Shown here in pieces: positions 1 to 9,342 of a DNA stretch of 35,937 nt; positions within the stretch are counted from its first letter, which is position 1, and every line of letters starts with the position of its first letter. The notes under the pieces were generated by a model, which was not told the origin of the DNA, did no database searches, and saw only the letters and a program-made list of their open reading frames with translations. Source of the stretch: Prochloraceae cyanobacterium (GTDB taxonomy: Bacteria; Cyanobacteriota; Cyanobacteriia; Cyanobacteriales; JASJDA01); the NCBI GenBank assembly GCA_030065265.1, contig JASJCW010000007.1, positions 1-35,937 on the forward strand, written 5' to 3'. The translations under genes were made by a program, and so were the position numbers.

Positions 1-23
1 AGATCTTCAGAAGAGACTTTAAA

Positions 24-49
24 TTTACCTCTCTTGAAGGAGAGGTAAA
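24..49 (-). terminator. Hairpin terminator downstream of glgA
   Basis: A perfect 10-bp inverted repeat (24-33 and 40-49) with a 6-nt loop lies immediately after the glgA stop codon. Read on the minus strand it is followed by a T/A-rich run. Position and shape fit a factor-independent terminator for glgA, although the U-tract is short. Confidence 0.6.
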
Positions 50-54
50 CAAAA

Positions 55-1491
55 TTAATGAGACTTGTTAGTTAATGTTGCTAGCTTTTGCTTTTCTGCT
101 TCGTCTAATTCTCCAGATTGCCCGATAATTTCCTTATAAATTTTGATATAATCAACTGCAGATTTATACCAACTAAAATCTTGGTTCATGCCGCGTTTTT
201 GTAGCTCTTGCCATGTATTTCTGTGTCGGAAACCTTCCCAAGCCCTAACCATGCAAGTATAAAGATCGAGAGGTTCGTAGCGATCGAAAGAATAGCCAGT
301 CCCAGAATTATTAATCGGATCGTGAAAGCCAACAGTATCGACTAAACCCCCAGTTTGTCGAACGATCGGAACGCAACCGTAACGCATTGCTAACAACTGA
401 GAAATACCGCAAGGCTCAAAACGAGAAGGCATTAATAATGCGTCAGCACCGCTATAGATGCGACGAGAAAGAGCATCATTATAAAGTAATTGTACCGCCA
501 TTCTGCCGCGAAAATTGCTAGAAAGCTGCCAAAGTTGAGTTTCATAAGCCCGATCGCCCGAACCCAAAACAATTAATTGAGCGTTAGTATAAGCCATAAA
601 GCGATCGAGAACTTGCATCACTAGATCGATTCCTTTTTGCTCGACCAAGCGAGTCACCATAGCAATTAAAAAAGCATTTTTATTAACTTCTAAGCCAGTT
701 TCTTCCTGTAAAGCAATTTTATTAGTCTTTCTTTGTTCGACCGTTTCAGAACTAAAAGTTTGAGGGATATACTTATCTTTACTAGGATCGTAAAGTTCCG
801 TATCGATACCGTTGAGAATACCCACTAAATTGCCACTGACATAGGAAAGCAGTCCATGTAATTTTTCGCCGTATTCTACTGTTTGTATTTGCTTGGCATA
901 AGTTGGAGAAACCGTCGTTACGCGATCGGCAAACTGAATTGCCGCCGACATGGTATTATCTCCTTGCATATACCAAGGACACCAAGTAGTTCTTTCGAGA
1001 AAAGATTTACCCGGCCCTTGATAAGCTAAATTATGAATAGTGAAAACAGTAGAAATATCTGGAGATTCGTGCATCCAAACTGGGATCATCCCAGCGTGCC
1101 AATCGTGACAGTGAATTATCTGCGGTTTCCAATCGTAATTCCAAGCAAACTCAGCAGCACCGTTGGCAAAAAAAGTAAAACGCCAAGCCTCATCCTCTCC
1201 ACCGTAAACTTGACGGGGATCGAAAGCAGGATGGCCGAAGAAATAAACAGGAACTTCAGTACCTGGTAAAATTGACTCGTAAACGGCAAAATCGTTAAAC
1301 ATCGCAGTTCCTTGCCAAACAGGATCTTGAGGAATATCGATCTTATCTGGCAGAAAACCGTAATAAGGCATAAATATGCGGACATCGTGGCCTAATTTTT
1401 GCAATACTTTCGGCAGAGAACCAACCACGTCCCCCATTCCGCCAACTTTAGCCAATGGTGCTGCTTCTGCAGCAACAAATAGAATTCTCAT
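55..1491 (-). CDS. glgA: Glycogen synthase (ADP-glucose type), GlgA
   Basis: Transfers glucose from ADP-glucose to the non-reducing end of a growing alpha-1,4-glucan in the cytoplasm, the elongation step of glycogen synthesis. The 478-residue product has the normal length for bacterial GT5 enzymes. The N-terminus carries the ADP-glucose-binding KVGGMGDV motif (about residues 15-22), the variant of KxGGL common in cyanobacteria. The C-terminal Rossmann half shows the [11 protein letters not shown] and [10 protein letters not shown] signatures. An ATG at 1489-1491 gives the expected [18 protein letters not shown] start. The overall sequence resembles the Synechocystis GlgA1 type as I recall it, rather than GlgA2. 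It stands alone, divergent from the pseudouridine synthase gene, and no other glg gene is in the window. Confidence 0.96.
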   Translation of the reverse strand: MRILFVAAEAAPLAKVGGMGDVVGSLPKVLQKLGHDVRIFMPYYGFLPDKIDIPQDPVWQGTAMFNDFAVYESILPGTEVPVYFFGHPAFDPRQVYGGEDEAWRFTFFANGAAEFAWNYDWKPQIIHCHDWHAGMIPVWMHESPDISTVFTIHNLAYQGPGKSFLERTTWCPWYMQGDNTMSAAIQFADRVTTVSPTYAKQIQTVEYGEKLHGLLSYVSGNLVGILNGIDTELYDPSKDKYIPQTFSSETVEQRKTNKIALQEETGLEVNKNAFLIAMVTRLVEQKGIDLVMQVLDRFMAYTNAQLIVLGSGDRAYETQLWQLSSNFRGRMAVQLLYNDALSRRIYSGADALLMPSRFEPCGISQLLAMRYGCVPIVRQTGGLVDTVGFHDPINNSGTGYSFDRYEPLDLYTCMVRAWEGFRHRNTWQELQKRGMNQDFSWYKSAVDYIKIYKEIIGQSGELDEAEKQKLATLTNKSH

Positions 1492-1631
1492 ACTTTTTGC
1501 GTTCCCTCAATACCTTCGTTAGTGATTTTTGCACACTTTCGCAGCATAATTTAAAGGTTCTTTAGATTTCACCAAAAGAGCGATCGCATTTGAATTTGAG
1601 AATAACTCGATTCTGTTATCGATTTGTTTTT

Positions 1632-2246
1632 ATGGAATATAAATATATTTTGTTTTACAAGCCCTATGGGGTGTTGTGTCAGTTTACCGATAATAGCAAT
1701 ACAGATCGACCGAGATCGACCCTGAAAGACTATATTTCTATTCCTGGGGTTTATTCCGTTGGCAGGTTAGATTTAGATAGTGAAGGATTGTTATTATTAA
1801 CCGATGACGGAATCTTAAAACATCGTCTGAGCGATCGCAAATTTGCCCATCCCCGAACTTATTGGGTGCAAGTAGAAAGAATTCCAGACTCCGAAGCACT
1901 CGCTAAGCTAGCCAAAGGAGTCGAGATTAAAGATTATCGAACTCGTCAAGCTAAAGTTAAAAAAATCGCAGAACCGATTTTACTGCCCCGCAACCCGCCC
2001 GTACGCTATCGTAAAAACGTCCCCACTTGTTGGTTAGAAATTACCTTAACAGAAGGACGCAACCGTCAAGTAAGAAGAATGACAGCAGCAGTTGGCTATC
2101 CGACTCTGCGTTTAGTTAGAATCGCGATCGGCATCAAGGACGGCAAAACTACAACTCAATTGAGCTTAGAAAATCTTCAACCCGGTCAGTGGCGTTATGT
2201 AAATTTAGCAGAAAAAAAATTACTCGAAAAATTATCTTGCAAATAA
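1632..2246 (+). CDS. Pseudouridine synthase, RsuA/RluE family
   Basis: Converts a uridine in rRNA to pseudouridine. The family signature [17 protein letters not shown] is present, with the catalytic Asp in [14 protein letters not shown], another block typical of RsuA/RluB/E/F enzymes, is also present. The protein starts directly at the catalytic domain and lacks an N-terminal S4 domain, which fits RluE-like members (about 200 residues). I chose the ATG at 1632 because [15 protein letters not shown] is the usual family start; an upstream in-frame TTG at 1590 would add 14 residues with no family resemblance. Which rRNA position is modified cannot be told from sequence alone. It is divergent from glgA. 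Confidence 0.9.
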   Translation: MEYKYILFYKPYGVLCQFTDNSNTDRPRSTLKDYISIPGVYSVGRLDLDSEGLLLLTDDGILKHRLSDRKFAHPRTYWVQVERIPDSEALAKLAKGVEIKDYRTRQAKVKKIAEPILLPRNPPVRYRKNVPTCWLEITLTEGRNRQVRRMTAAVGYPTLRLVRIAIGIKDGKTTTQLSLENLQPGQWRYVNLAEKKLLEKLSCK

Positions 2247-2393
2247 TTTATATTTCTATAAAAAATAGAAAAATTTCTTAAAAATAGCGTGCGATCGGGC
2301 AAAATTTAAACATAAAGATAGTAAAAATCTATAAGTTTGAGTCAACCCGTAATTGCCGGGCATAAAAATTTTTTTGACAGGTAAATATCTAGA

Positions 2394-2906
2394 ATGATGG
2401 ATTTGAATTTACACTACCCTATATTTGGCCCTGACATTCACTGTCCTCACTGTCGCCAATTGATATCAGCATTAACTTTAACAGATACTTATTTATGTCC
2501 CCGTCACGGGGCTTTTGAAGCCGATCCGAAAACAAAAGAATTAGTTCATCTCCAGTCTGGAAGACATTGGAAACTTTGGCAAAAAGAGTGGTACAGACAA
2601 CATACCCATCCCGACGGAATTCGGTTTGAAATTCACGAAGCTTTAGATCGCTTGTACACAGAAGGGTATAAAGCAACCAAAGTCGTTATTGCCAGTCGCT
2701 ATCGAGAATTAGTCAGTTCTTATTTAGAACGTAATAACTCTTGGCAGAAAAAGCCAGATTCTCAACACCCCAAACTTTACGGACTTCCGGTAGAATTTAG
2801 CCCCGATCCAATTCAAGAAGATTGTTGGCAAGTGATTAACTTCAATTTAGAAAAAGAAGAAGGCATTCCCGGCCGCTATCCCTACGCATTTAAGTTTTTT
2901 GAATAG
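2394..2906 (+). CDS. TIGR02652 family cyanobacterial conserved protein
   Basis: Function unknown. The 170-residue length and the CPHC-x14-CPRH motif near the N-terminus (about residues 18-39) match the described signature of TIGR02652, a family reported only in cyanobacteria. The motif looks like a zinc-binding treble of Cys and His. The rest is soluble with no membrane segment or signal peptide. It starts ATGATG, so residue 1 or 2 may be the true start. The VOC-family gene begins 12 nt downstream, so the two are probably cotranscribed. Confidence 0.88.
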   Translation: MMDLNLHYPIFGPDIHCPHCRQLISALTLTDTYLCPRHGAFEADPKTKELVHLQSGRHWKLWQKEWYRQHTHPDGIRFEIHEALDRLYTEGYKATKVVIASRYRELVSSYLERNNSWQKKPDSQHPKLYGLPVEFSPDPIQEDCWQVINFNLEKEEGIPGRYPYAFKFFE

Positions 2907-2918
2907 CTTGGCGTAATT

Positions 2919-3368
2919 ATGATGCACCACGCTTCGATCCGTACCGCCAACATTCATCTGGCGATCGCATTTTATCAACAGCTCGGATTTACAGTTAAAG
3001 AAAGGTTTACCACCGGATATACTTTAGCTTGCTGGATGGAAGGATTGGGGGGCCGGATCGAATTAATTCAAATTCCCGAACCTAAAGCACCTCCCGACCC
3101 TTTTGGCGACGAGCATTATGTGGGATACTATCATTTATCTTTCGATCTGACCCAATTAGCCTCGGATCTACCTAGTTGGTTGAAAGAAATGGAGACCAGT
3201 TTTGCCGCTGCGGCCGATCGCGATCCCCAACAATTTCAACCTTTAAAAATTTTGTTGAAACCTACCCAGCAAATTATCGGCGATCGGGTCTATGAAGTGG
3301 CTTTTATTGCCGATCGCGATGGTTTGCCTTTAGAATTCATTCGCGTTTTAGGCACTAGATCTAATTGA
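2919..3368 (+). CDS. VOC (glyoxalase/bleomycin-resistance fold) family protein
   Basis: A small 149-residue protein with the beta-alpha-beta-beta-beta arrangement of the vicinal oxygen chelate superfamily. It opens with HHASIRTANIHLAIAFYQQLGF, the classic first module, and ends with VAFIADRDGLPLEFIRV, the second module carrying a Glu in a metal-ligand position. The first-module His (HHAS) and the C-terminal Glu are candidate metal ligands. VOC proteins include lyases, dioxygenases and binding proteins, so no substrate can be named. It follows the TIGR02652 gene by 12 nt. Confidence 0.83.
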   Translation: MMHHASIRTANIHLAIAFYQQLGFTVKERFTTGYTLACWMEGLGGRIELIQIPEPKAPPDPFGDEHYVGYYHLSFDLTQLASDLPSWLKEMETSFAAAADRDPQQFQPLKILLKPTQQIIGDRVYEVAFIADRDGLPLEFIRVLGTRSN

Positions 3369-3729
3369 AAATTTAGCGATCGAGATGTCGGGTTTACCGA
3401 TCCCGTTGCTATCTGACCTGTCTTAAAGGTGTAATTTTTTTCACCGACTAACTCAGTTGCGATTTAATAGCCTTTCTATTTTAAGATTGTTACAGTCAGA
3501 GATTTAGATAAGACTTTAGCCAATCCTAGCTTTTAGCCCGATCTTTCAGAAACGAGCTAACTAATTGGTAAAAAAATCTATTTAAGTGAATTCTTTAAAA
3601 TGTCGGGAATCGAAACTTGCAAAATTCAGCGATAAATTAGTCAAAACAAATCAAAACCTTTCAATTTCACCGTTGCAAACGTTAAATTATCAGTGAAAAT
3701 ATCGACCTACTACCAAGGAAGAAAAGCCA
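3369..3729. other. Intergenic spacer, 361 bp
   Basis: I see no gene, strong hairpin or repeat here. The last 20 bases contain AAGGAAG, a good ribosome binding site for the downstream glutathione S-transferase gene, so its promoter is presumably in this spacer. No convincing -35/-10 pair was picked out. Confidence 0.5.
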
Positions 3730-4521
3730 ATGCTGGAGTTATACCAATTTGAACTATCCCAATACTCCGAGAAAGTTAGATTAATTCTCGATTACAAAGG
3801 ACTAGAATACAAAAAAATTGAAGTGACTCCGGGTGTCGGACAACTAGAACTTTTTCAACTTTCCGGCCAAAGACAAGTACCAGTTTTAAAAGATGGCGAT
3901 ACTATAGTTACCGACTCGACGGAAATTGCCTTTTATTTAGAGCGCAAATATCCAGAAAAACCACTAATTCCAACAGATCCAGTCCAAAAAGGACAGTGCT
4001 TGTTAATCGAAGAATGGGCCGACGAATCGATCGCGATCAAAGGCCGTAAAGCTTTTGTTGGTGCCTTAAACCAAAATCAAAACTTTCGTACTTCTATTTT
4101 GCCGCAAGATACTCCAGATCTGCTCAAAAATTTAGTCGGTGCAGTACCTTCAGAATTTTTAAATCTTTTAGGAACTGGAATTGGCTACTCTCGAGATGCG
4201 ATCGCAGAAGCAGAAAGAGGATTAAAACAAGATTTAGAAGCTTTGAGTCTCATTCTCAAAGAAAGACCTTATTTAGTCGGCGATCGCCTTACTCTGGCAG
4301 ATTTAGCCGTAGCTGGAGTAAGTATCATTCTTAAATACCCAGAAGGAGCTTATTTAGATTTACCAGAAGCACTTAAAGGCAAAGGAATTCCCGGTTTAGC
4401 CGACAACAGTGCCTACGAACCATTCTTTACTTGGCGCGATCGCATTTATGCCGAACATCGCAAAACTAAATTCCCAGGCGATCGGGATAATTCCTCTCCC
4501 ACGACGATAAATATTGAGTAG
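3730..4521 (+). CDS. Glutathione S-transferase family protein
   Basis: The N-terminal thioredoxin-like domain (about residues 1-77) has the GST hallmarks: LYQFELSQYSEKVRLIL with the Ser-rich active-site loop, the cis-Pro block RQVPVL, and the TDSTEIAFYLE glutathione-binding motif. The C-terminal helical domain contains PYLVGDRLTLADLAVAG, the N-capping box of GST folds. At 263 residues it is longer than the typical 200-220, because of an extended helical region at about 110-150. Substrate is unknown. An AAGGAAG ribosome binding site supports the ATG at 3730. It is monocistronic; the next genes converge on it. Confidence 0.88.
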   Translation: MLELYQFELSQYSEKVRLILDYKGLEYKKIEVTPGVGQLELFQLSGQRQVPVLKDGDTIVTDSTEIAFYLERKYPEKPLIPTDPVQKGQCLLIEEWADESIAIKGRKAFVGALNQNQNFRTSILPQDTPDLLKNLVGAVPSEFLNLLGTGIGYSRDAIAEAERGLKQDLEALSLILKERPYLVGDRLTLADLAVAGVSIILKYPEGAYLDLPEALKGKGIPGLADNSAYEPFFTWRDRIYAEHRKTKFPGDRDNSSPTTINIE

Positions 4522-4611
4522 CACCTCAGGGATTAGTCAGTAGTTAGTGGGGTTTTAAGTCGAAAATTAATCGATCGATTTCAGATTTGGAGAACAAGTT
4601 ATGTCTTCTCC

Positions 4612-4669
4612 GTTCCCCTGTTCCCTGTTCCCTGTTCCCTACTACCTACTACCTACTACCTACTACCTA
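4612..4669. repeat. Heptameric short tandem repeat (STRR-like)
   Basis: From 4621 the sequence runs as perfect 7-mers: TTCCCTG twice, TTCCCTA once, then CTACCTA four times, with a degenerate copy just upstream. It sits between the convergent GST and exbD genes and stops 4 bp before the exbD stop codon. Heptanucleotide short tandem repeats of this kind are a known class in cyanobacterial genomes. The switch from a TTCCCTG to a CTACCTA unit inside one array suggests slippage followed by unit drift. Confidence 0.85.
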
Positions 4670-4673
4670 ATCT

Positions 4674-5267
4674 CTACTTTTCCTGTTGCAATTGATGTTC
4701 TGGAATTCTAGGATATTGCCTAATTCTGGGATTGTAAGGATTGTAACGATAGTTTGGCGAAATTTGTTCGTAAGGAGAGTAATAGGGGTAAAAATTAGCT
4801 GGTTGGGGGGATTCCCCTGGTAAAGTTGCCAAAGCCACGCGATCGCCCCCGACTTCTCTGAGCAGATCCAAAACCGATATTACTTTACTGTAAGTAACAT
4901 TTTTAGATGCGTGGAGTACCATTAAACCCTGGGGATTAGTTTGATGGTATCTTTTTAATTCTCGATATAGTTGATTTTTGCTAATTAATTCTCGTTCTAA
5001 ATAATATTGACCGAGATCGTCCAAACTAACCACTAACATTTCTTGCATTTGGGCCCTACCGGTACTAGCTTGGGGCAAATCCATCGTAATCGCTTGCTGG
5101 CGAGATATGCCGACTGCTGCCAAAATAAAGAAAGTCAGAATACAAAATATAACATCAATTAAAGGAATAATTTCTATCCTTACCTCGCTGCGATGATAGT
5201 TATCCTGCTGCCAAAACTCGATCGGACGAGTCTTAGTAGATCGTCGAGATTTTTGCTGCTCGCTCAT
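4674..5267 (-). CDS. exbD: ExbD/TolR family biopolymer transporter subunit
   Basis: Inner-membrane partner of an ExbB/TolQ-type proton channel that couples proton motive force to outer-membrane processes. It has a short cytoplasmic N-terminus, one membrane segment (about residues 35-52) with the conserved proton-relay Asp at residue 38 (IPLIDVIFCIL), and a periplasmic domain. The C-terminal tail (about 150-197) is rich in Pro, Tyr, Asn and Gln and lies beyond the usual ExbD domain (about 140 residues). It follows exbB by 15 nt on the same strand, so the two form an operon. No TonB-like gene is nearby, so the energised partner is unknown. Confidence 0.92.
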   Translation of the reverse strand: MSEQQKSRRSTKTRPIEFWQQDNYHRSEVRIEIIPLIDVIFCILTFFILAAVGISRQQAITMDLPQASTGRAQMQEMLVVSLDDLGQYYLERELISKNQLYRELKRYHQTNPQGLMVLHASKNVTYSKVISVLDLLREVGGDRVALATLPGESPQPANFYPYYSPYEQISPNYRYNPYNPRIRQYPRIPEHQLQQEK

Positions 5268-5282
5268 AATATTATTTCAAAA

Positions 5283-5960
5283 TTATAAATTAGGATTTTC
5301 AACGCGATCGCTCTGTTTGGAACTACCGTTACGATTTGCTGAGAACCACCTGCTGCGATAAACCATTTCCAGATCGCCAGCTAATTTACGAAAAATCCGC
5401 AGTCTAGCGAACCAAAAAGCCTGAAACAAGCGATAAAAAGCTAAACTGATAATTGCCACGATCAAGCCTACCGCAGTCGAAATTAAAGATTCTCCAATTC
5501 CGAGGGTAACCCCAGCAGTCGAAGAATTAACCAGATCGCTAACTTGAATCGATCGCAAAGAATTAATCAAACCCAACACCGTACCCAGCAAACCCAACAA
5601 AGGAGAAAGGGCGATCGTCGCTTCTAAGACTTTGTCACCCCGTCGCATCAAAGCTAATTCTTCATCTGCAGACGCTTCTAAAGCTAAATGAAACACTTCC
5701 GGTTCGCAATTAGGAACTCGCAAAGCATTAAACAAAAAATGTCCTAGAGGGTGGGTTCTATAAGTTCCTGAAAGTTCTTCTACTAATTCCCAATTGCGGT
5801 TGGCAGCTGTAATCAGATTGTCGAGGATGATTCTTTCTTTAAGTAAAATTCTCGACCAAAACCAAACCCTTTCGATAATCGTGCCCAAACTTAAAACTGA
5901 AAGGAATAATAAGGGCCAAATTGCTATGCCACCCTTTTCAATAATTTCTACTAAAGTCAC
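5283..5960 (-). CDS. exbB: MotA/TolQ/ExbB proton channel family protein
   Basis: Forms the channel that works with the ExbD protein encoded immediately downstream. Three membrane segments are visible: [25 protein letters not shown] near the N-terminus, [22 protein letters not shown] in the middle, and [19 protein letters not shown]. The last two carry the family's conserved Gly/Thr-rich pore helices. The start is uncertain: the reading frame has no ATG, and either GTG at 5958-5960 or TTG at 5976-5978 would serve. I prefer the GTG because homologues begin a few residues before the GG-x-WPLL block. The product is about 225 residues, normal for the family. Confidence 0.9.
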   Translation of the reverse strand: MTLVEIIEKGGIAIWPLLFLSVLSLGTIIERVWFWSRILLKERIILDNLITAANRNWELVEELSGTYRTHPLGHFLFNALRVPNCEPEVFHLALEASADEELALMRRGDKVLEATIALSPLLGLLGTVLGLINSLRSIQVSDLVNSSTAGVTLGIGESLISTAVGLIVAIISLAFYRLFQAFWFARLRIFRKLAGDLEMVYRSRWFSANRNGSSKQSDRVENPNL

Positions 5961-6179
5961 AACTTGTTTTAACCTCAACTCTTTTCGATCTCAAAGTTTC
6001 AGACCGAAACAATTTTAAGGAACTTTCAATTAGTTTTGAGAAATTAAAACGATCTTTTTTAGTTTTAAGTTACTCTTTGATAAGCAAGAATAAACACAAA
6101 TATAAAATAGACAATTTGAGATTGGTTTTATATAAATAGTAAACTAGAAAACAATCGAGCTTGTATTGATATAAAAAGA

Positions 6180-6785
6180 ATGAGTTCTCTAGGCGATCGC
6201 ATTAATAAATTTACTGGTAAAACTCGCTTTGTAGTTGCCCGTATTTTTATCCATTTAGCAGGAAATGAAGTAGCCCCCATTCTCGGCCTTCTCAACCGCG
6301 TTGGTAGAACGGCAATCGAAAGTGATGGGGATATGGAAGTTCTAGGCCTTGGTTTAGAAGAAATTTGTCAAAATTTAATTGAAAATAATATTTATTGGCA
6401 AGCCGCAGCCAATGAAGGGGACGTATTCTGGAAAGAAGGAGATGCTGGAGACTACTTTACCGAATTATTTACCGATTCGTCACAAAGATATTTAAGTCAA
6501 CCAGAAGATATCGATTCGGATAACCGACCAGAAGACCCATTAGCACTGCCTGTTACTCAAAACTTAATTGTTATGATAACAGTAGCTCTAGAAGGAGAAT
6601 CTCCCGATCTAGAAACAGATTTGGCAGATATGGGAGCATTAGAACAAGGTCTCAAAACCTTAATTAATCTCCACTATCAACAAAGATTGCGAGCTATTCA
6701 AGTTCACTTTTCCCCCGCACGTTTGGGTGAAGAACTGACTAGCGACCAAATCTTAGTCAATTTCCCCGAATTGATTCCGTTGTAA
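6180..6785 (+). CDS. DUF1517-like conserved protein
   Basis: Function unknown. The 201-residue product has no clear signal peptide or membrane span. Its C-terminal half, with LPVTQNLIVMITVALEG followed by a helix and then LRAIQVHFSPARLGEELTSDQILVNFPELIPL, has the layout I associate with the C-terminus of DUF1517 proteins of cyanobacteria and plants (a VTL-x-A-x-EG strand, then V-x-W/F-x-P ... L-x-x-x-YPEL-x-P). Unlike typical DUF1517 proteins it lacks the Gly-rich, membrane-spanning N-terminus. It is monocistronic, 48 bp before the lipoprotein gene, and the two could share a transcript. Confidence 0.65.
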   Translation: MSSLGDRINKFTGKTRFVVARIFIHLAGNEVAPILGLLNRVGRTAIESDGDMEVLGLGLEEICQNLIENNIYWQAAANEGDVFWKEGDAGDYFTELFTDSSQRYLSQPEDIDSDNRPEDPLALPVTQNLIVMITVALEGESPDLETDLADMGALEQGLKTLINLHYQQRLRAIQVHFSPARLGEELTSDQILVNFPELIPL

Positions 6786-6833
6786 TTTTCAATTCAATAC
6801 ACCAAATAACGATTAGGAATTTTCAAAATCAAT

Positions 6834-7688
6834 ATGTTCTCGAAAAAACTTGTAGCTATTTTTTTAGCCCTAACTTTGTGTTGGACTACAGCAGCTTGTA
6901 GTTCTGGAACATCTACAACCTCAGAGCAAACAACCACCAATAATAATAACAATAGCGGTGTATCTGCCACTCCAGAACCGACTAAAATACAAGACGGAAA
7001 ATATCCGGTACAGCAAGCCAGTTACGACGATGTCAACGGGGAATATACTTTGATGTTGCTCAATGCTAATCCCCCTGTATATCGCAATACTGAGTTGCAG
7101 ATGGCTCGTTTAACTGATGAAGAAGTTGAAAATGGAGCAGAGAGTTATCTTAATGTTGAAGGGGGGACGCCAACATTCCACCTCTCAAAAGATTTTAAAA
7201 TTGAATACGTTCATAACGTAACCGAAGTTCAAACTAACCCCCAAACTGGCCAGCAAGAAACGGTGATCGTCCGTCAAGAGTCTAATTTCTGGGTACCTTT
7301 TGCCGCATCTTTTGCTGGAAGCGCGATCGCCAGTATGTTATTTACACCTCAATACTATATGCCCCCACCATATCAAGCCGGGCCGATGAACGGTTATGGT
7401 GGCTACGGTAGTAATTACAACCAAGCAGTTAGTTCCTACCAAGAAAGACATGGCGAACCTCCAGCAACGGTTAGAAATCGAAATAATTTACGCACTACTG
7501 GGGCTTTAAGAAATGCTTCTTCTACCACCAGAAGAAATACTGTAGACAGAAATAGATCTACCGGATCTGGTTTTGGCGGTAGCAATCTTAAAACTAATGA
7601 AAGATCTGGCTCTCAAGTCGATCGCAAGCCTAGTTTTGGTAGTGGAACTAAAAGACGAACTGGTTTCGGTAGCAGAAGAAGACGCTAA
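6834..7688 (+). CDS. Putative lipoprotein with Arg/Ser/Gly-rich tail
   Basis: I do not recognise a family. The first 22 residues form a lipoprotein signal peptide: a KK charge, a hydrophobic stretch and a TAAC lipobox with Cys22 (Thr rather than Leu at -3, so slightly atypical). A Ser/Thr/Asn-rich linker follows (about 23-50), then a globular region (about 55-150) and a hydrophobic FAASFAGSAIASMLF segment (about 161-175). The C-terminal 80 residues are low-complexity and strongly basic, rich in Arg, Ser, Thr and Gly, ending in four Arg. A basic tail of this kind could bind polyanions at the cell envelope, but that is inference. It is convergent with the ABC ATPase gene. Confidence 0.75.
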   Translation: MFSKKLVAIFLALTLCWTTAACSSGTSTTSEQTTTNNNNNSGVSATPEPTKIQDGKYPVQQASYDDVNGEYTLMLLNANPPVYRNTELQMARLTDEEVENGAESYLNVEGGTPTFHLSKDFKIEYVHNVTEVQTNPQTGQQETVIVRQESNFWVPFAASFAGSAIASMLFTPQYYMPPPYQAGPMNGYGGYGSNYNQAVSSYQERHGEPPATVRNRNNLRTTGALRNASSTTRRNTVDRNRSTGSGFGGSNLKTNERSGSQVDRKPSFGSGTKRRTGFGSRRRR

Positions 7689-7807
7689 TAACTAGGTAGC
7701 AAGTAGTGAGTAACTAGTAACGAGTTTTGAGGCAAGAAAATTGAATCGTTAATAAAAATAAGCTGATTTTTAAACTCTGACCTCCCCCGATTTCCTCAAT
7801 TAAAAAG

Positions 7808-9136
7808 TTAAATAGCGCGATCGGGGCTAATAGCTCTACCTGTTTCTACTTCAAATAAATGAATTTTGTCTTGTACTATTGATAGGCATATTTCTTCACC
7901 AGGTTGCACCAAGCGATCTGGTGATATTTTTGCTTGAAAATATTTAGCATCGCGGTTTGGCCCGTTTTTATCTAAATTAAAAGCAATGTAAGTTTCGTTA
8001 CCTAATGCTTCGACTTGCTCTACTTTAATTACTAAATTATCTTCTTTTTTTAAACTATCTATCTCGAAATGTTCGGGCCGAATTCCTAAGAGTAACGATT
8101 GACCTTGATACGATTTTAATGTCTCGTTCCAATCATGGGATACAGTAAGACGAAATTGAGGATGAATCAGATTTATGCCCCGTTCTAATCTTACTGGGAT
8201 TAAATTCATCGCTGGCGAACCCATAAATTGGGCGACAAAAATATTCGCCGGTCGATCGTAAATTTCTAATGGTGGGGCAATTTGTTGAATTTGTCCCTGG
8301 TTCATCACTGCAATTCGATCGCCCATCGTCATTGCTTCAACCCGATCGTGAGTGACGTAAATCGTAGTTGTTTCTAAATGACGCTGTAATTTGACAATTT
8401 GCGATCGCGTTTCGGCTCTCAATTTAGCGTCTAAATTAGATAACGGTTCGTCCATTAAAAATAATCGTGGATTTCTGGCGATCGCCCGGCCTAATGCGAC
8501 TCTCTGTTTTTGTCCTCCAGATAGTTCTTTGGGATATCGCTCTAGTAAGGTCTCGATTTGTAATAATTTGGCTGCTTCTCGAACTCTGAGTTCAATTTCT
8601 CGTTCTTTTTTGGAGAGATAGCGCATCTTTCTCGGTAGCGATCGCGTCATTGCTCTCAATAAATTTTCTAGCAATTCTACTATTTTGGGTAAAGGCTTCG
8701 TTTTTACTCCTTTGCTTCGATCTTCTTTGTCTTCGGTTGCTATGGTTCGTCGCAAACCAAAAGCAATATTGTCGTAGACGTTTAAATGGGGATAAAGAGC
8801 GTAATTTTGAAACACCATTGCAATGTCTCGCTCTTTTGGTGGCAAATTGTTTACTAGGCGGTCTCCCACCCAAATATTTCCCCCCGTCAATTCTTCTAAT
8901 CCGGCGATCGCTCTCAATAAGGTACTTTTTCCGCATCCAGAAGGGCCGACTAACACCATAAATTCTCCGTCTTGAATTTCTAGGTTAATCGCTTTTAAAA
9001 CGCTAATTCCTCGATTTGCTTGTTTTGGCTTTGATGTTTTCTCTGTTGGTTTTGCGATCGATTGAGTCGCGGCCCGCTCTGAGTTGTTTCGGTTGGGAAA
9101 ACTTTTATAGATATTTTCTAAAGTAACTTTAGCCAC
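7808..9136 (-). CDS. ABC transporter ATP-binding protein, MalK/UgpC type
   Basis: ATPase of a carbohydrate-type ABC importer. Walker A GPSGCGKST is at about residues 64-72, the Q-loop VFQNYALYPHL at 108-118, the signature LSGGQ at 205-209, Walker B LFLMDE at 225-230 and the switch His at 263. The C-terminal third has the OB-fold regulatory domain of the MalK/UgpC subfamily (GIRPEH). At 442 residues it exceeds the usual 360-380 because of two insertions: a Ser/Lys-rich stretch at about 14-44 and a basic, helical stretch at about 131-183 in the helical subdomain. GTG at 9134-9136 gives the standard MAKVTLENIYKSF start; an upstream TTG adds ten unlikely residues. No permease or binding protein is nearby, so it may serve several importers encoded elsewhere. 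Confidence 0.92.
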   Translation of the reverse strand: MAKVTLENIYKSFPNRNNSERAATQSIAKPTEKTSKPKQANRGISVLKAINLEIQDGEFMVLVGPSGCGKSTLLRAIAGLEELTGGNIWVGDRLVNNLPPKERDIAMVFQNYALYPHLNVYDNIAFGLRRTIATEDKEDRSKGVKTKPLPKIVELLENLLRAMTRSLPRKMRYLSKKEREIELRVREAAKLLQIETLLERYPKELSGGQKQRVALGRAIARNPRLFLMDEPLSNLDAKLRAETRSQIVKLQRHLETTTIYVTHDRVEAMTMGDRIAVMNQGQIQQIAPPLEIYDRPANIFVAQFMGSPAMNLIPVRLERGINLIHPQFRLTVSHDWNETLKSYQGQSLLLGIRPEHFEIDSLKKEDNLVIKVEQVEALGNETYIAFNLDKNGPNRDAKYFQAKISPDRLVQPGEEICLSIVQDKIHLFEVETGRAISPDRAI

Positions 9137-9296
9137 GATCGCAATTCTGTTTCGAGTTTGCTTCAAATACTAGCATCGATCTCTTGAAGTGTTTTCCATA
9201 CTTTCAAAGAATATTATGAAAAATAAGTTCAGAAGAACAAACAGTCAAGAAATCAACCCTCCACTGTTTGCAAACCAGCAACCTGTTTAAAAAAAT

Positions 9297-9316
9297 ACAT
9301 GTAATTATTGACATAT
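9297..9316. promoter_or_regulatory. Operator-like site 1, upstream of padR
   Basis: The 20-mer ACATGTAATTATTGACATAT has inverted arms (ATGT and ACAT) and sits 27 bp before the padR start codon. It matches, at 18 of 20 positions in reverse orientation, a second site at 9931-9950. TTGACA inside it (9309-9314) could be the -35 box of the padR promoter, so a repressor bound here would block its own transcription. Confidence 0.7.
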
Positions 9317-9342
9317 AAAAAATTTAGAAATAACATATAAAT

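Noticed and set aside
7689..7730. A second short tandem repeat array after the lipoprotein gene
   Set aside because: The sequence is CTAG/GTAG-rich with loose repeats, but no unit repeats in register, so I cannot call it an array.
8391..8961. Open frames on both strands across the ABC ATPase gene
   Set aside because: They are shadows of the Walker A to signature region of the ATPase, with unnatural composition and no family resemblance.
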